From contig DATGHU010000044.1 in NCBI GenBank assembly GCA_035307765.1, positions 1 through 64,000 on the forward strand: a DNA stretch of 64,000 nt. The letters are read 5' to 3'. This stretch comes from a bacterium. GTDB taxonomy: Bacteria; Sysuimicrobiota; Sysuimicrobiia; Sysuimicrobiales; Segetimicrobiaceae. The notes beneath the pieces were generated by a model, which was not told where the DNA came from, did no database searches, and saw nothing but the letters and a program-made list of their open reading frames with translations. Below are positions 36,958 through 46,296 of this stretch, one piece after another (the stretch's first letter is position 1; each line of letters starts with the position of its first letter). Both the position numbers and the translations under genes were made by a program.

Positions 36958-39900
36958 CTAGATCTCTGGCGGACTCAGATCTATTCGTAGATTGCTCAGG
37001 GCCCGTGCAACTTCGGGTTCGGGCGAGCGAGACGTGAGATAGGCGAGCAAATCTTCCTGCCGCGGCTGGCCGAAGACCATGCGGTAAAGGGTCAGAGCCC
37101 GCCGGAGAGCAGCCAAACGGTTGAGATCCCGGCTCATCGCCAAGGCGGGGACGTGTCGTTCGATCTTTGCTCCACCGTCAATCTGGTACACCCAAAATGG
37201 CACGAGGTCCGAAACGCCCTCAGCGCGATCGCGGCTGCCCTGCTCAAATGCCGAATCCCAGGGATCGTTGCACCCTGTTGAGAGCGCTGAGGCCCCGTAA
37301 CGCAAAGCGAGGTTCCTGCGAACAGCATGGCCCTTGTACCGATGGATCCGGCCTTCGCGTTGCTCGAGGTCTACCGGATTGGAAGGGAGATTCCAGTGCA
37401 CAACTGCGTGGCAGTAGGGGTGGAAATCGAGGCCTTCCTGCCCGATAGATGTGGTGGCGACCACAAAGGGCCAAAAAGGCGAATTAAAGGCAGCTCGGAC
37501 CTGGTCCTTGCGTGTGACCTCGGCTCCGCCGTCTGCATCGTCATCTCCGAACCGCATGGCAAACCGGGCGCGCATGCCTTGGTCCTCGATCGCGATGGCG
37601 TGCGAATCATTGTTCACAACGATTTCGTCAACCCGCGTCGTCGATGCGCGCAGACCGAGCGCGAAGTCCATGGCGCCAGAAACGGCTGCGGACACCTCAT
37701 CGGGTTTTTTGTCGAAGAGGCCCAGCATCTCTCGCAGCATATGGGCAAACTCGTCGAGCGTCGCTTGAAGGCCGCCGTTCACACAGTAGTCCAGCACTCG
37801 GCGCCAGTAGGGCTCCTCGGGGTTCATTCCGCGAATCAACGCCATGACCTCAGGGAGGTTGAACAGGCTTCGGAACGCCCAGGCCACCTGTCCGGCGTGA
37901 TTCCGTAGCCAGTCTTCCGGAAACCGTGCCGGGCCTCCTGCGATGCGCGCGAGCGCGCGCATCGCGGCGACAGCCGGCCCCGCTAGCGCCATCTCGGCGA
38001 GGACGCTCACCAGATCATCAGGAGGGCGCCCTAGTGGCGGGCGGTCCGCAACAAGGTCTCTAGCCCGTTTCACGTGCTCAGCCCAAATCGTATCTTCGCT
38101 CTGGTCCCGACGCGATTCCCCGGCGCTCGACCAAATCCAGTCCAGATTGCCTTGCGAAAGCCACCTGCGCGCAGCGGCGGGTTCAGTCAGAACATCGAGC
38201 AGAATCGGTGCGGCCCAGTACCACGTTTCGTCCACCGGCCCCGTGCCGCCGAGGGTCGCCCCGATCGCGGGCAATAGCCCCTCCAGGCGGCTCCCGACCC
38301 ACTTGAGCATCTCCGAAATGAGCGGCGCCGCCCCGTCCGCGCCTCGTTCGCGGAAGAACTCGAGCGGGTCTCCCAACCGACCCAGCGCCATGCTCGGGTA
38401 GATGAGCCCCAGCACGGGCATCCCTGTGAGACGCCCTTCGCTGTCGCGCGCGAATCTGAGCAGCGGACTCCGGCGTCGCCGCGCCTCGACGGTGTTCTCC
38501 AGCACCGTATCAGCCCCCGAGGTCATCATCAAGCGCTCAGACTCGTAGCTCAGAATCGCCGCGATCACCTTGGGCGCCACCAGCCACGATGAGAACACTA
38601 ACCGTTTTGTGAAGCGCTCCAGCACCTGATCATCAAACGGCCCACCGAGCCGATAGTAAGGCAAGGAGGGCGGAATCCACAACAAACGCCACGCCCCATT
38701 CCTCACCGTCTCGGTCAACATGCCCCTCAGTCTCGCGTTGCCAGGATCGATTTCCCCATAGGCCCGGATGGCGGGCCAGGGCAGCAGGAGCGATCCTGCA
38801 CCCGAAAGCGCGGCCTCGAGCGCGCTGTGCTCGTTCGGATCTCCGACGGCCTCTTTTAACGCGCGCTTGAGATCATAGTTGTCCATGAAGTTCAAGAGGT
38901 AGGGCGCCGACTTCCAATACTCGAGGGTACCGTTCGTCTCGAGCAAGCGGGCGACCCTCTGCAACGCCACGAAGGCCTCGAGGTCCTGAGGCTCGAGGGT
39001 AACTCCCAGCATCGGGGCCTCAACGAGCATTCCGTTACGATCCTCGGAGGCGGCGAGCCGCTCGGTCCGTAGCATCACGCTTCGCAGATGGAACTCCAGT
39101 TGATGCTTGAGCTCCACGAGCCGGCCAGTCCCACCGCCGTCCAGCCTGAAGAGTTCACGGCGGTACTCCTTGAGGAGCCCCGCTAGCGCAGCTTTCTTGG
39201 TTTCGTCGCCAAGCAGAAACCCGAGGGTCCGTACAAAATCGTTATAGTGATCGTCCTCGCTCATCTCGGAGGAGGTTGTGTACATTCGGTAGGGGGTTGC
39301 CGACAGTAACAGGACGCGCGCGGTTGAAACGTCATCCGCGTACTCGAACAAACGACGGGCAAGCTGGCTCGCCTCATCGTCCCCGTCGAGCAAGTGCTTG
39401 AATCGCTGGAACTCGTCCAGGATGATGAGATCCGGCTGAAGCGCCTGAAGGCAGGTTGCGGCCAGGAGACTCCGCAACTCGCCAATTAGCCGGCTACGGT
39501 CGGTGGCGTCCTCTTGCGGGATGTTCTTCTTATCCTTGCTGAACCGGGTGCAGAGGTCATCAAACCGCGACCGCAGGTCGGGTTGGCCCTTCTGCTGATC
39601 GGAGGCGATTTGCCGCCCAACCGCGAGAACAAACTCCTCGGCCAGAGATTTATCGATCTCTCGGCTGTCGCGGAAATAGCGCACCCGGTCCCTGAAATTC
39701 CCAGTCTGGACGTGGCCCCGTAGGACGTTCAGTGGGCCTGTTCCGCGCAGATCCCAAGCCTCGCTGAGCAGCCAGTACAGCAGCGCGCGCTCTTCGGCCG
39801 TTCCCAAGTTCGACTTTAAGCTGAACGACGTGCCCGGCGTGAAGGACACGAAGTTCACCGAGTTGGTCTTCAAGTCTCGTAGGGTGATGGGGAGCAGCGT

Positions 39901-40221
39901 AATCCGTGAAGCTAAGGGGAGGTCCTCCTGGCCGGTCACGTTTAAGCGGTTAATGTTTTGCCGCGCGATTTCCGCGCTCGAGCAAATGTACACGATATCG
40001 ATACGGGGAACCCGCCCCCACAGATGGTCGATCGCCTTGGCGATCACGCCGCGCGCGACCAATGTCTTGCCCAGGCCGACCTCATCCGCCAACAGGAAGC
40101 GGCGGGGGGAGTCAACGTCGAGGAAGAGCCTGCGGAAGACATACTCGACCGACCGGCGCTGGAAATCCTTGAGGCCGCTGAGGACGGTGGGGACGTCAGG
40201 GCGTCGGGCCGGCGTACTCAT
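36958..40221 (-). CDS. Large SNF2/SF2-type helicase of a defence-like operon
   Basis: A 1087-aa protein. The N-terminal ATPase half has motif I ADEVGLGKT (45-53), motif Ia-like IVYICSSAEIARQN, motif II LIILDEFQRF and motif III LLLSATPYRMYT. The C-terminal half ends with TTSIGQEGLDFHPYCHAVVH and motif VI EQREGRIHRYKGH. Between them is a very long insertion of about 500 residues without recognised motifs. This layout is that of SF2 translocases in restriction and phage-defence systems rather than chromatin remodellers. The start overlaps the PLD gene stop by 26 bp. Probably the DNA-moving motor for the PLD-family and AddAB-like nucleases around it (inference). Confidence 0.9.
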   Translation of the reverse strand: MSTPARRPDVPTVLSGLKDFQRRSVEYVFRRLFLDVDSPRRFLLADEVGLGKTLVARGVIAKAIDHLWGRVPRIDIVYICSSAEIARQNINRLNVTGQEDLPLASRITLLPITLRDLKTNSVNFVSFTPGTSFSLKSNLGTAEERALLYWLLSEAWDLRGTGPLNVLRGHVQTGNFRDRVRYFRDSREIDKSLAEEFVLAVGRQIASDQQKGQPDLRSRFDDLCTRFSKDKKNIPQEDATDRSRLIGELRSLLAATCLQALQPDLIILDEFQRFKHLLDGDDEASQLARRLFEYADDVSTARVLLLSATPYRMYTTSSEMSEDDHYNDFVRTLGFLLGDETKKAALAGLLKEYRRELFRLDGGGTGRLVELKHQLEFHLRSVMLRTERLAASEDRNGMLVEAPMLGVTLEPQDLEAFVALQRVARLLETNGTLEYWKSAPYLLNFMDNYDLKRALKEAVGDPNEHSALEAALSGAGSLLLPWPAIRAYGEIDPGNARLRGMLTETVRNGAWRLLWIPPSLPYYRLGGPFDDQVLERFTKRLVFSSWLVAPKVIAAILSYESERLMMTSGADTVLENTVEARRRRSPLLRFARDSEGRLTGMPVLGLIYPSMALGRLGDPLEFFRERGADGAAPLISEMLKWVGSRLEGLLPAIGATLGGTGPVDETWYWAAPILLDVLTEPAAARRWLSQGNLDWIWSSAGESRRDQSEDTIWAEHVKRARDLVADRPPLGRPPDDLVSVLAEMALAGPAVAAMRALARIAGGPARFPEDWLRNHAGQVAWAFRSLFNLPEVMALIRGMNPEEPYWRRVLDYCVNGGLQATLDEFAHMLREMLGLFDKKPDEVSAAVSGAMDFALGLRASTTRVDEIVVNNDSHAIAIEDQGMRARFAMRFGDDDADGGAEVTRKDQVRAAFNSPFWPFVVATTSIGQEGLDFHPYCHAVVHWNLPSNPVDLEQREGRIHRYKGHAVRRNLALRYGASALSTGCNDPWDSAFEQGSRDRAEGVSDLVPFWVYQIDGGAKIERHVPALAMSRDLNRLAALRRALTLYRMVFGQPRQEDLLAYLTSRSPEPEVARALSNLRIDLSPPEI

Positions 40222-42073
40222 CCTTCAGCCTCTGCCGCGCAGTCCAGATCGGTTGCCAGACGGAGTTAAACCCGGGGGGGAGGAGGGCCTCCCCCTCGGG
40301 CGATTTCCGCAGATCGTCTATGAGGCGAGCGACTTCGTCCAGCTTTGCCGGGTTGCGGTCGAGCGTGCTGACTAGGACCTCGAAAAGTGCCGACCCATCC
40401 TCGGGCCCGAACAAGCCCTTAGTCCCCGGACCCTGACCGTTTCCGGAGAACAGCGCGTCTCTCGCCTCAATCTCGTCTTCCGAAAGAAGGAGAAAAAGGA
40501 AGCGCAGGACGCGGTCAGGGTCCCGGAGCAGTGAACGGAGGATTCTGTCCCGCCGATCCGCCGGGGCCCCTTCGATGGGCAGGTTCAGGACGAATCGGAC
40601 GGCTCCCGGCACGCCATCGACCGTCCCGGCGATCTCGAAGGCCAGGAACGACGTTAGAGCTTCAAACGACAGCAGCCCGAAGTCCGCCAGGAGGCCGGTC
40701 CCAGCGGACAGCGATAACGCAGCGACGTCCTCCTTGAGCGTGATGGGCCAGCATCGGATGTCAAGGTCAGACGGCAGGTTCACCGCTTCCGCACCCCGGC
40801 CGAAGAGTCCGAGCCGGATCTGCTCTGGGCCATCGCCTGGGTCAACCCGAAGATACAGGGGCGCCGAGGCTACGGCCCGCCGCGCCAGCTCGAGGTGGCG
40901 TTCAAGTTGTTCCGAGATCGGCTCGGCGCCGGGCGCCTGATTCCCTGGCTCGAAGAGCTGGAGAAGACCGGCAAAGGGTACTGATTCATCCCCTCCGAGT
41001 ACCGCATCCACGCCGCACCGGCTCTTGGCCCCAACGAGTTCAATGAGAAACTCCACGTTCGCGCCAAAGGCCCGCTCGGTGGCATTGGCCGAACCGACCC
41101 ACACCCGGGCATCCCATCCCGCGTCGGCGACGTACAACTTCGCGTGAAGACCCGAGAGGGAACGCTCGCCTCCCGCATTGGTCTCTTCGTCGATCTCGTT
41201 GGGAGCATCGGCCGAAGGATTCATGAAGAATACGCGCTCGAACTGCCCGAGCGCGGCAGGATCATCCAGCGCCTCCAGGCTCTCCAACCTGGAGACAAGG
41301 ACGTGCTTGTCACCGTCCTTCGCGAGGCGAGAGAGAAGTCGTGGCGACAAAAAGGGTGAAATCACGAGCATGCGGTCGATGCGGCCCACAAACGGCCAGC
41401 GGCGCGCACCATCGATGCCAAGCGGCCAGAAGGTTATGGCCGCGAACCCGTCTGGGAGATCGAAGCGGACGCGACGCACCTCGTCCTGGAGGCGGTCGAC
41501 ATCTCGCTGAATCCTGTCGGGAATGGGCCGACGGATGGCCAAGCCCGGCAACGCCGCAAAGAAATCACCGAGCGGGTGGTTGTCGGCGAACGCGTTCCGC
41601 CGTTGTGCGAGTTCGCCGTTCAGGACCAAGATTGTGTCCCATGAGCGATCAAAGGTGAGGTTTCTCGTCAGACATACTAACCGGTAGAATACCCGCCCAT
41701 CCGGGGCGGTGAAGCGAAGGGCCCAGATTTTTGGATGGAACACACCTTGGGGATTCGGCGGCACGACCTGTACGATGGAATCTTCAAGATACCCGAACAG
41801 CGTCTCATGCCGCTTAGGGATCGCGATGCCACCGGCATGGCAGAAGATGCTGACATGCTCCGCGTGACGCCGCAGGGCCTCAAGCATTGCCAGCGGGTCC
41901 GCGACCGGGCGTCCCTCCTCATCCCCCAAATCGAAGAGGGTGAACGCCAGAGGTGCGGTCAATGCGGCAAGCAGATCGAGAGAGTAGGTGGTGCCGATAG
42001 CGCAGTCGAGCGTGTGGCCTTCCGGAGGGCGTAACGCCTCCAGCAACAGGCGCCGGTCCTGCGGATCAAGCAT
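40196..42073 (-). CDS. Phospholipase D-family protein with two HxK motifs
   Basis: A 625-aa protein. Motif 1 is GVFHPKIWALRF followed by LTRNLTFDRSWD (H-x-K then N). Motif 2 is LSGLHAKLYVAD followed by WVGSANATERAFGANVEF (H-x-K, then N and E). Two such motifs make one active site in PLD-fold nucleases and lipases; beside DNA helicases the nuclease role is more likely. The C-terminal 250 residues are unrecognised. ATG 42073 is chosen because it overlaps the DUF6361 stop by 8 bp; an upstream frame to 42169 has no support. Similar helicase plus PLD pairs occur in DISARM and other restriction-like systems. Confidence 0.88.
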   Translation of the reverse strand: MLDPQDRRLLLEALRPPEGHTLDCAIGTTYSLDLLAALTAPLAFTLFDLGDEEGRPVADPLAMLEALRRHAEHVSIFCHAGGIAIPKRHETLFGYLEDSIVQVVPPNPQGVFHPKIWALRFTAPDGRVFYRLVCLTRNLTFDRSWDTILVLNGELAQRRNAFADNHPLGDFFAALPGLAIRRPIPDRIQRDVDRLQDEVRRVRFDLPDGFAAITFWPLGIDGARRWPFVGRIDRMLVISPFLSPRLLSRLAKDGDKHVLVSRLESLEALDDPAALGQFERVFFMNPSADAPNEIDEETNAGGERSLSGLHAKLYVADAGWDARVWVGSANATERAFGANVEFLIELVGAKSRCGVDAVLGGDESVPFAGLLQLFEPGNQAPGAEPISEQLERHLELARRAVASAPLYLRVDPGDGPEQIRLGLFGRGAEAVNLPSDLDIRCWPITLKEDVAALSLSAGTGLLADFGLLSFEALTSFLAFEIAGTVDGVPGAVRFVLNLPIEGAPADRRDRILRSLLRDPDRVLRFLFLLLSEDEIEARDALFSGNGQGPGTKGLFGPEDGSALFEVLVSTLDRNPAKLDEVARLIDDLRKSPEGEALLPPGFNSVWQPIWTARQRLKDEYAGPTP

Positions 42074-43298
42074 CCGGCTCCTCGCGCTCCACGGCCCGGA
42101 GAATGTCGAGCACCATGGTCTGGGCGATGGGCCAACGATACGAAAGCTGCGCAGTACCAGCTTCGCCATTCCAGAGTTCCCGCGCGCGGAAATTATCCAG
42201 CCGAGCCAGCGCTCGCTTCAAGACGACCTCTCGGTCGTGAATCAATTGACGGGCGCGCTGATTCGCCCCGATGCGGGGGGCCTCTGGGGACAATGCCATC
42301 CCTAACCACGTGTCGATGAACGATTTCGTCGTGATGGGGATGTGCCCGCTGCCCGAGTGAGCTATCCCCCAGAACCCGCGCTGGTCCCATCTCGTCAGGG
42401 CATCCTTACGAGCTTCTAGCAGAGCCGCCCAGGATCGCAACCGCTCTTGGTAATCTGCAATCGTCTCACGATGCCCGCCCAGCTCCGCCAACATGAGGTT
42501 ATAGAGGAGGGCCGTACCCCAGATCGACTCGGAAAAGTTCCGCGCGTGTGCCAGCTGATCTCGGATGCGGACGGGGAATTCCCCAACCTGGGGGTGCTCC
42601 CAAGGAAAGTCCACTGGCTGCCAGATGCGTCCGTGGTCGACGAGAAACGCAAGCAACGTCCCCTGAAGGCACGAGAGAATGCGTTCACGAAGGTACTCCG
42701 CCTCCGGCCGTTTGAGGTTAAACGATGCGACTGTCGGAAACCCACCTGGCGCAGATGGAATTCCTAAATGCCAGTTGGGTCGAACCGCACCCTCAGCCCG
42801 CTCGCCATCATCATCGCGGGTCCCGTTGGAAGTCGTTCCGGGATACCGCTCGATCAACCGCTGGTACTGTTCCTGAGATCCGGGAAACAGCCGGATGCCC
42901 CAGACCCCCAGCCCCTGCCAGTAGATATTGCTCGCTAACCGCTTGAGCGATGACCGCGCCTGAATGCCGATTGTTCCATCGTGGTCGGTAGATTTGGCCA
43001 GGACATCGATGAGTGCGGTTTCCTCACGCCGTGCCTTCGCAGCAATCTCGCGCGAGGAGATATGGCGCCGTTCCAAGTCTAAGTACATCCACGGGATGAA
43101 CAGGAAATACCGGGCTCGACGTTGGAGGGTGCTCGTTCCCGGGAAAAAGATGTCAGCGAACGCATCACGCACGGTCCCAATACCCAATTCGTCGCGGGTA
43201 TCTCGCTCAGCAAACACACCGATCACGTCGAGCATCTTCCGGCGCTCGTGCTCCGAGTAGTCCAACCAACCTATAAAGGATGCCGCTAAGTCGGACAC
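42066..43298 (-). CDS. DUF6361 family protein
   Basis: A 410-aa protein opening with FIGWLDYSEHERRKMLDVIG, ELGIGTVRDAFADIFFPGTS and RRARYFLFIPWMYLDLERR, the pattern I recognise as DUF6361. No catalytic motif of a known enzyme is visible. The family has no described biochemical role that I know of. GTG 43298 lies 5 nt after GGGGA; TTG 43301 is an alternative. First gene of the five-gene operon, so it could be a sensor or adaptor that recruits the PLD and helicase proteins (inference from position only). Confidence 0.82.
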   Translation of the reverse strand: MSDLAASFIGWLDYSEHERRKMLDVIGVFAERDTRDELGIGTVRDAFADIFFPGTSTLQRRARYFLFIPWMYLDLERRHISSREIAAKARREETALIDVLAKSTDHDGTIGIQARSSLKRLASNIYWQGLGVWGIRLFPGSQEQYQRLIERYPGTTSNGTRDDDGERAEGAVRPNWHLGIPSAPGGFPTVASFNLKRPEAEYLRERILSCLQGTLLAFLVDHGRIWQPVDFPWEHPQVGEFPVRIRDQLAHARNFSESIWGTALLYNLMLAELGGHRETIADYQERLRSWAALLEARKDALTRWDQRGFWGIAHSGSGHIPITTKSFIDTWLGMALSPEAPRIGANQRARQLIHDREVVLKRALARLDNFRARELWNGEAGTAQLSYRWPIAQTMVLDILRAVEREEPDA

Positions 43299-43839
43299 CA
43301 ACGTCCCCTAGTCGCTAGGCTTGTTCGTACACCGCCTGCTGCAGAGAAGCCAACGACAGGCGGTTCTATTCGCGGGCGAGTATGCGGCCAAACGTTATCG
43401 ACCTCTCGGCGGAATCAACATATCTAACTGATGCCTTCTCCTCAAAGGAGCCGGCCAATTTCGGGAACGTTTCGCGAGTGAGTTACCTAGCGGTGACTCC
43501 CCGCCATCCCATGGCGCGCGTCCGTCTGTTGCATCGAAGGCTATCTCCTTTAGTGCCCATAGAATGGGAGGCATTAGACATTCCTCAAGCATGTTCGTAG
43601 CTAGGCAAATGAAGAATCTGGGACCAAAGCCTCGCGTCCAAGGCCAGGCGCTCGACAAGGAAAGTATAAACTACCAGAAACTTTATTCGATCAAATGAAG
43701 ATGCGGATGTGATCCAGCGAGGACCCTATTGAGGATCAGTGTGGAGAACGTGCTCAGGACGACTGGCCATCTGAGATCGCGCTGAGTAAGATATGGCACC
43801 AATCGGCCAGCGCGAAAGGACAAGTTAGAGAACGTTGTG
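43299..43839. other. Upstream region of the defence-like operon, no gene supported
   Basis: 541 bp between the DUF6361 gene and the nuclease pseudogene. A 72-codon plus-strand frame from 43382 has no family pattern or ribosome binding site. The minus-strand operon promoter must lie here; the only clear structure is the inverted repeat at 43332-43373. Confidence 0.4.
43332..43373 (-). promoter_or_regulatory. Inverted repeat upstream of the five-gene operon
   Basis: A perfect 7-bp inverted repeat CCGCCTG/CAGGCGG separated by 28 nt, starting 34 bp before the GTG of the DUF6361 gene. It could be a leader hairpin or a protein-binding site. Such a short stem with a long spacer can arise by chance in GC-rich DNA. 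Confidence 0.25.
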
Positions 43840-44323
43840 TCAGGCCCTGTGACGAAGGATGAGTTTGATCCGCCGCTCCTTCCAAAGCTTCTGCGTCAGC
43901 TTCCGCGTTTTATCGTAGCACTTCTTGGCGGGCGAACCTTGTGTAGGGATGCCGCATCGAGAAGATTAGCGATTGCCCGAGGGACCGCTGTAGGCCTCCG
44001 GGTAGCGAGTCGGCGCCACGTGGTTTCCGCAACTTGGCGAATTTCAGTTCGATCAGCACACGCCCAATTCTCTCGTGACAGACAAAGATATCGTCGCTAG
44101 CATAGCGCCCCAGAATTGCTACGTGCTGAAGGCTCTTGGACTTGCCCCAGTTGGGGTTCCCATGATAGTAGAGCACATCATAGAGATCGGCGTCGAGGAG
44201 ATTCAGCTTCGAACGCACGTAGCGCTGGACATAAGGAACAAGCGCTTTCTCATGGGCCGCTTCGCCCTTGATGCGCTCAGGTAAAGGTGCCCTCTCAATG
44301 ACGCGAGCGAGGCCGAGGGCCAC
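43840..44323 (-). pseudogene. PD-(D/E)XK-like nuclease, frameshifted near its C-terminus
   Basis: Minus-strand reading gives AHEKALVPYVQRYVRSKLNL, DLYDVLYYHGNPNWGKSKSL, VCHERIGRVLIELKFAK and QRSLGQSLIFSMRHPYT. This is a short nuclease-like family seen near integrases, with the E-x-K of a PD-(D/E)XK core in IELKFAK. Near 43920 the frame shifts: the expected end (KTRKLTQKLWKERRIKLILR) is in the next frame, stopping at 43840. So the gene is a recent pseudogene or carries an assembly indel. Its 5' end runs head-on into the helicase/primase gene, overlapping about 26 bp, which looks like a rearrangement junction. Confidence 0.65.
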
Positions 44324-46085
44324 CGCGTACGCTACGGTCGGAGTTGGGGACCATCGAGAGACCTGGGCGGTAAAATCGCTCGGATTCCGGCTCTGGCTGA
44401 GGCGGGGTTACTACCGCGAGTATCAGACGGCACCGGGGAGCCAAGCCATAGTGGACGCTGTGGGCACGCTCGAGGCCCGGGCGTGGGTGGATGGCCCCGA
44501 ACGCCTCGTGTACACGCGCGTCGGGGAGCACGGCGGCGCCGTTTACGTGGACCTCGTGAACGGAGGGTGGGAGACCGTCGAGATCACATCGACAGACTGG
44601 CGCGTCGTTCCCGACCCACCGGTAATGTTCCGCAGGGCACGGGGCATGAGAGCCCTCGCGACCCCCGTCCCCGGCGGCAGTCTGAACGCCTTACGCCAAT
44701 TCGTCAACGTGGCCGACGATCGCAATTGGATGTTGATCGTGGGGTGGCTCCTGGGGGCGGCGTGGCCAAGCGGCCCGTACCCGATCCTGGTCCTCCACGG
44801 GGAGCAGGGGTCAGCCAAATCCACCACCGCCCGCGTGCTGCGCGCCCTCCTCGACCCGAACGCGGTCCCGCTCCGGAGTGAATCCCGCGAGGACCGCGAC
44901 CTGATGATCGCCGCAACGAACAGTTGGATCGTCAATCTGGACAACCTGTCCCGCCTCTCTGGGCGGATGTCCGACGCGCTGTGCCGCCTGGCTACCGGCG
45001 GCGGGTTCGCCACTCGCGAGCTTTACACTGACGCCGAGGAAGCTTTGTTCGAGGCGCAACGGCCGGTCATCCTCAACGGGATCGAAGAGCTGGCGACCCG
45101 GAGCGACCTGCTGGACCGCTCGATTATCGTGTACCTCCCTACCATCCCGGACGAACGTCGGAGGGCCGAGACGGAGTTCTGGCGCGAGTTCGAGGCGGCC
45201 CGGCCCTCGATCCAGGGGGCGTTGTACGATGCGGTTTCCGCCACCCTGCGGGCACTCCCAGGGGTGGCGCTCGAAGCAATGCCCCGAATGGCCGACTTCG
45301 CTTGCCGCGTGGTGGCGGCTGAGCCGGCCCTCGGATGGCCGACAGGTGCGTTCCTCGCCGCGTACGCAGAGAACCGGGAAGCGGCAAACGAGCTCCCGCT
45401 CGAGGCGTCCCCGGTGGCGGAGGCGATGCGGACCTTCGCCGAACAGCAGAGCGAGTGGGCGGGGACGGCGACCGAGCTCCTCGAGAGGCTCCAGAAACTC
45501 GTCGACGAGGCCGTCACCCGCCAGAAGGGGTGGCCCAAGGCCGCTCACGCCCTCTCCAACACCCTTGGCCGCCTGGCCCCGAACCTCCGCGCGGTCGGCG
45601 TGAGCGTGGCGTTCTCCCGGGCAGCCCGCAGGCGGTCGATCACCGTGCGGAAGATCGCGGAAGAGAGCGTCACGAGCGTCACCCCAGCCATGGCGGCCCA
45701 AACGCCCGTTGCCCGCGATGACGATCGAAACGGAGCCGTGACGAGGGGGGAGGCGGGCGTGACGCCGCCCACACCTGGACAGTCACCGCCCCGGAAGCCG
45801 CGGAGTGACGCTCGTGACGATAATGACGCTTCCTTGCCGCTGTTCACTAATCGGGATATCCCCGAGGCTTCGTGCGAAGATCCGCAGCAGGCGAGGCCCT
45901 GCCACTGGTGCAAGGGCACGCGATACTGGCGGTCTCGGAACAGCTCTACGTTGATCTGCGCTATTTGCCATCCGCCCGCGCGTGCCAGCCTCGTGGCGGA
46001 GTGGGTCGATGTATCGGTTAAGGGCATGCCGGCTCAGGGTGGATCCGACGTGCCGACGGGAGAGCAAGATGACGAGGGATGCTAG
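44298..46085 (+). CDS. Phage/plasmid-type helicase-primase fragment (D5-like ATPase)
   Basis: A 595-aa protein. Walker A is GEQGSAKST (168-176), followed by IVNLDNLSRLSGRMSDALCR and FATRELYTDAEEALFEAQRP, the core of a family of phage/integrative-element ATPases. The N-terminus starts directly in a conserved segment (YATVGVGDHRETWAVKSLGF), so an upstream part, perhaps a primase-polymerase domain, is missing. The C-terminal part is a low-complexity linker (TSVTPAMAAQTPVARDDDR...) and a zinc ribbon CHWC...CAIC. ATG 44298 is chosen; ATG 44271 is possible. It overlaps the excisionase-like gene by 17 bp. Likely replication helicase of the integrated element. Confidence 0.85.
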   Translation: MTRARPRATAYATVGVGDHRETWAVKSLGFRLWLRRGYYREYQTAPGSQAIVDAVGTLEARAWVDGPERLVYTRVGEHGGAVYVDLVNGGWETVEITSTDWRVVPDPPVMFRRARGMRALATPVPGGSLNALRQFVNVADDRNWMLIVGWLLGAAWPSGPYPILVLHGEQGSAKSTTARVLRALLDPNAVPLRSESREDRDLMIAATNSWIVNLDNLSRLSGRMSDALCRLATGGGFATRELYTDAEEALFEAQRPVILNGIEELATRSDLLDRSIIVYLPTIPDERRRAETEFWREFEAARPSIQGALYDAVSATLRALPGVALEAMPRMADFACRVVAAEPALGWPTGAFLAAYAENREAANELPLEASPVAEAMRTFAEQQSEWAGTATELLERLQKLVDEAVTRQKGWPKAAHALSNTLGRLAPNLRAVGVSVAFSRAARRRSITVRKIAEESVTSVTPAMAAQTPVARDDDRNGAVTRGEAGVTPPTPGQSPPRKPRSDARDDNDASLPLFTNRDIPEASCEDPQQARPCHWCKGTRYWRSRNSSTLICAICHPPARASLVAEWVDVSVKGMPAQGGSDVPTGEQDDEGC

Positions 46086-46296
46086 TGAGCCTCTGCTGAT
46101 CAAGGTCGCGGAGGCCGCAAGGATCATTGGCATATCGCCGCGGCGGCTGTACGATCTCGCGGCGCGAGGAGCTCTCCCTCCCGGTATGGCCATCCGATTC
46201 GGTCGGTCGGTGCGCGTGTCCCGGCCCCGACTTCTTGCCTGGCTAGGGAGAGAATCCAAAGACGAAGGCCCCGTGACCAGGGGACCGGAGAGCTAG
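46069..46296 (+). CDS. Excisionase-like helix-turn-helix protein
   Basis: A 75-aa protein with a MerR/Xis-type winged helix: LLIKVAEAARIIGISPRRLY then VRVSRPRLLAWLG. Such proteins help the integrase remove the element or regulate it. ATG 46069 overlaps the helicase gene end. It lies 247 bp before the integrase gene, a normal place for xis. No other gene is supported in the gap 46297-46543. Confidence 0.85.
   Translation: MTRDASEPLLIKVAEAARIIGISPRRLYDLAARGALPPGMAIRFGRSVRVSRPRLLAWLGRESKDEGPVTRGPES

Noticed and set aside
36958-42073. Calling the operon DISARM
   Set aside because: A helicase and a PLD protein are present, but there is no methyltransferase and no DrmB (DUF1998) protein, and DUF6361 and AddAB are not DISARM parts.
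43382-43600. 72-codon plus-strand frame upstream of the five-gene operon
   Set aside because: No recognisable family, no ribosome binding site, and composition like non-coding DNA.
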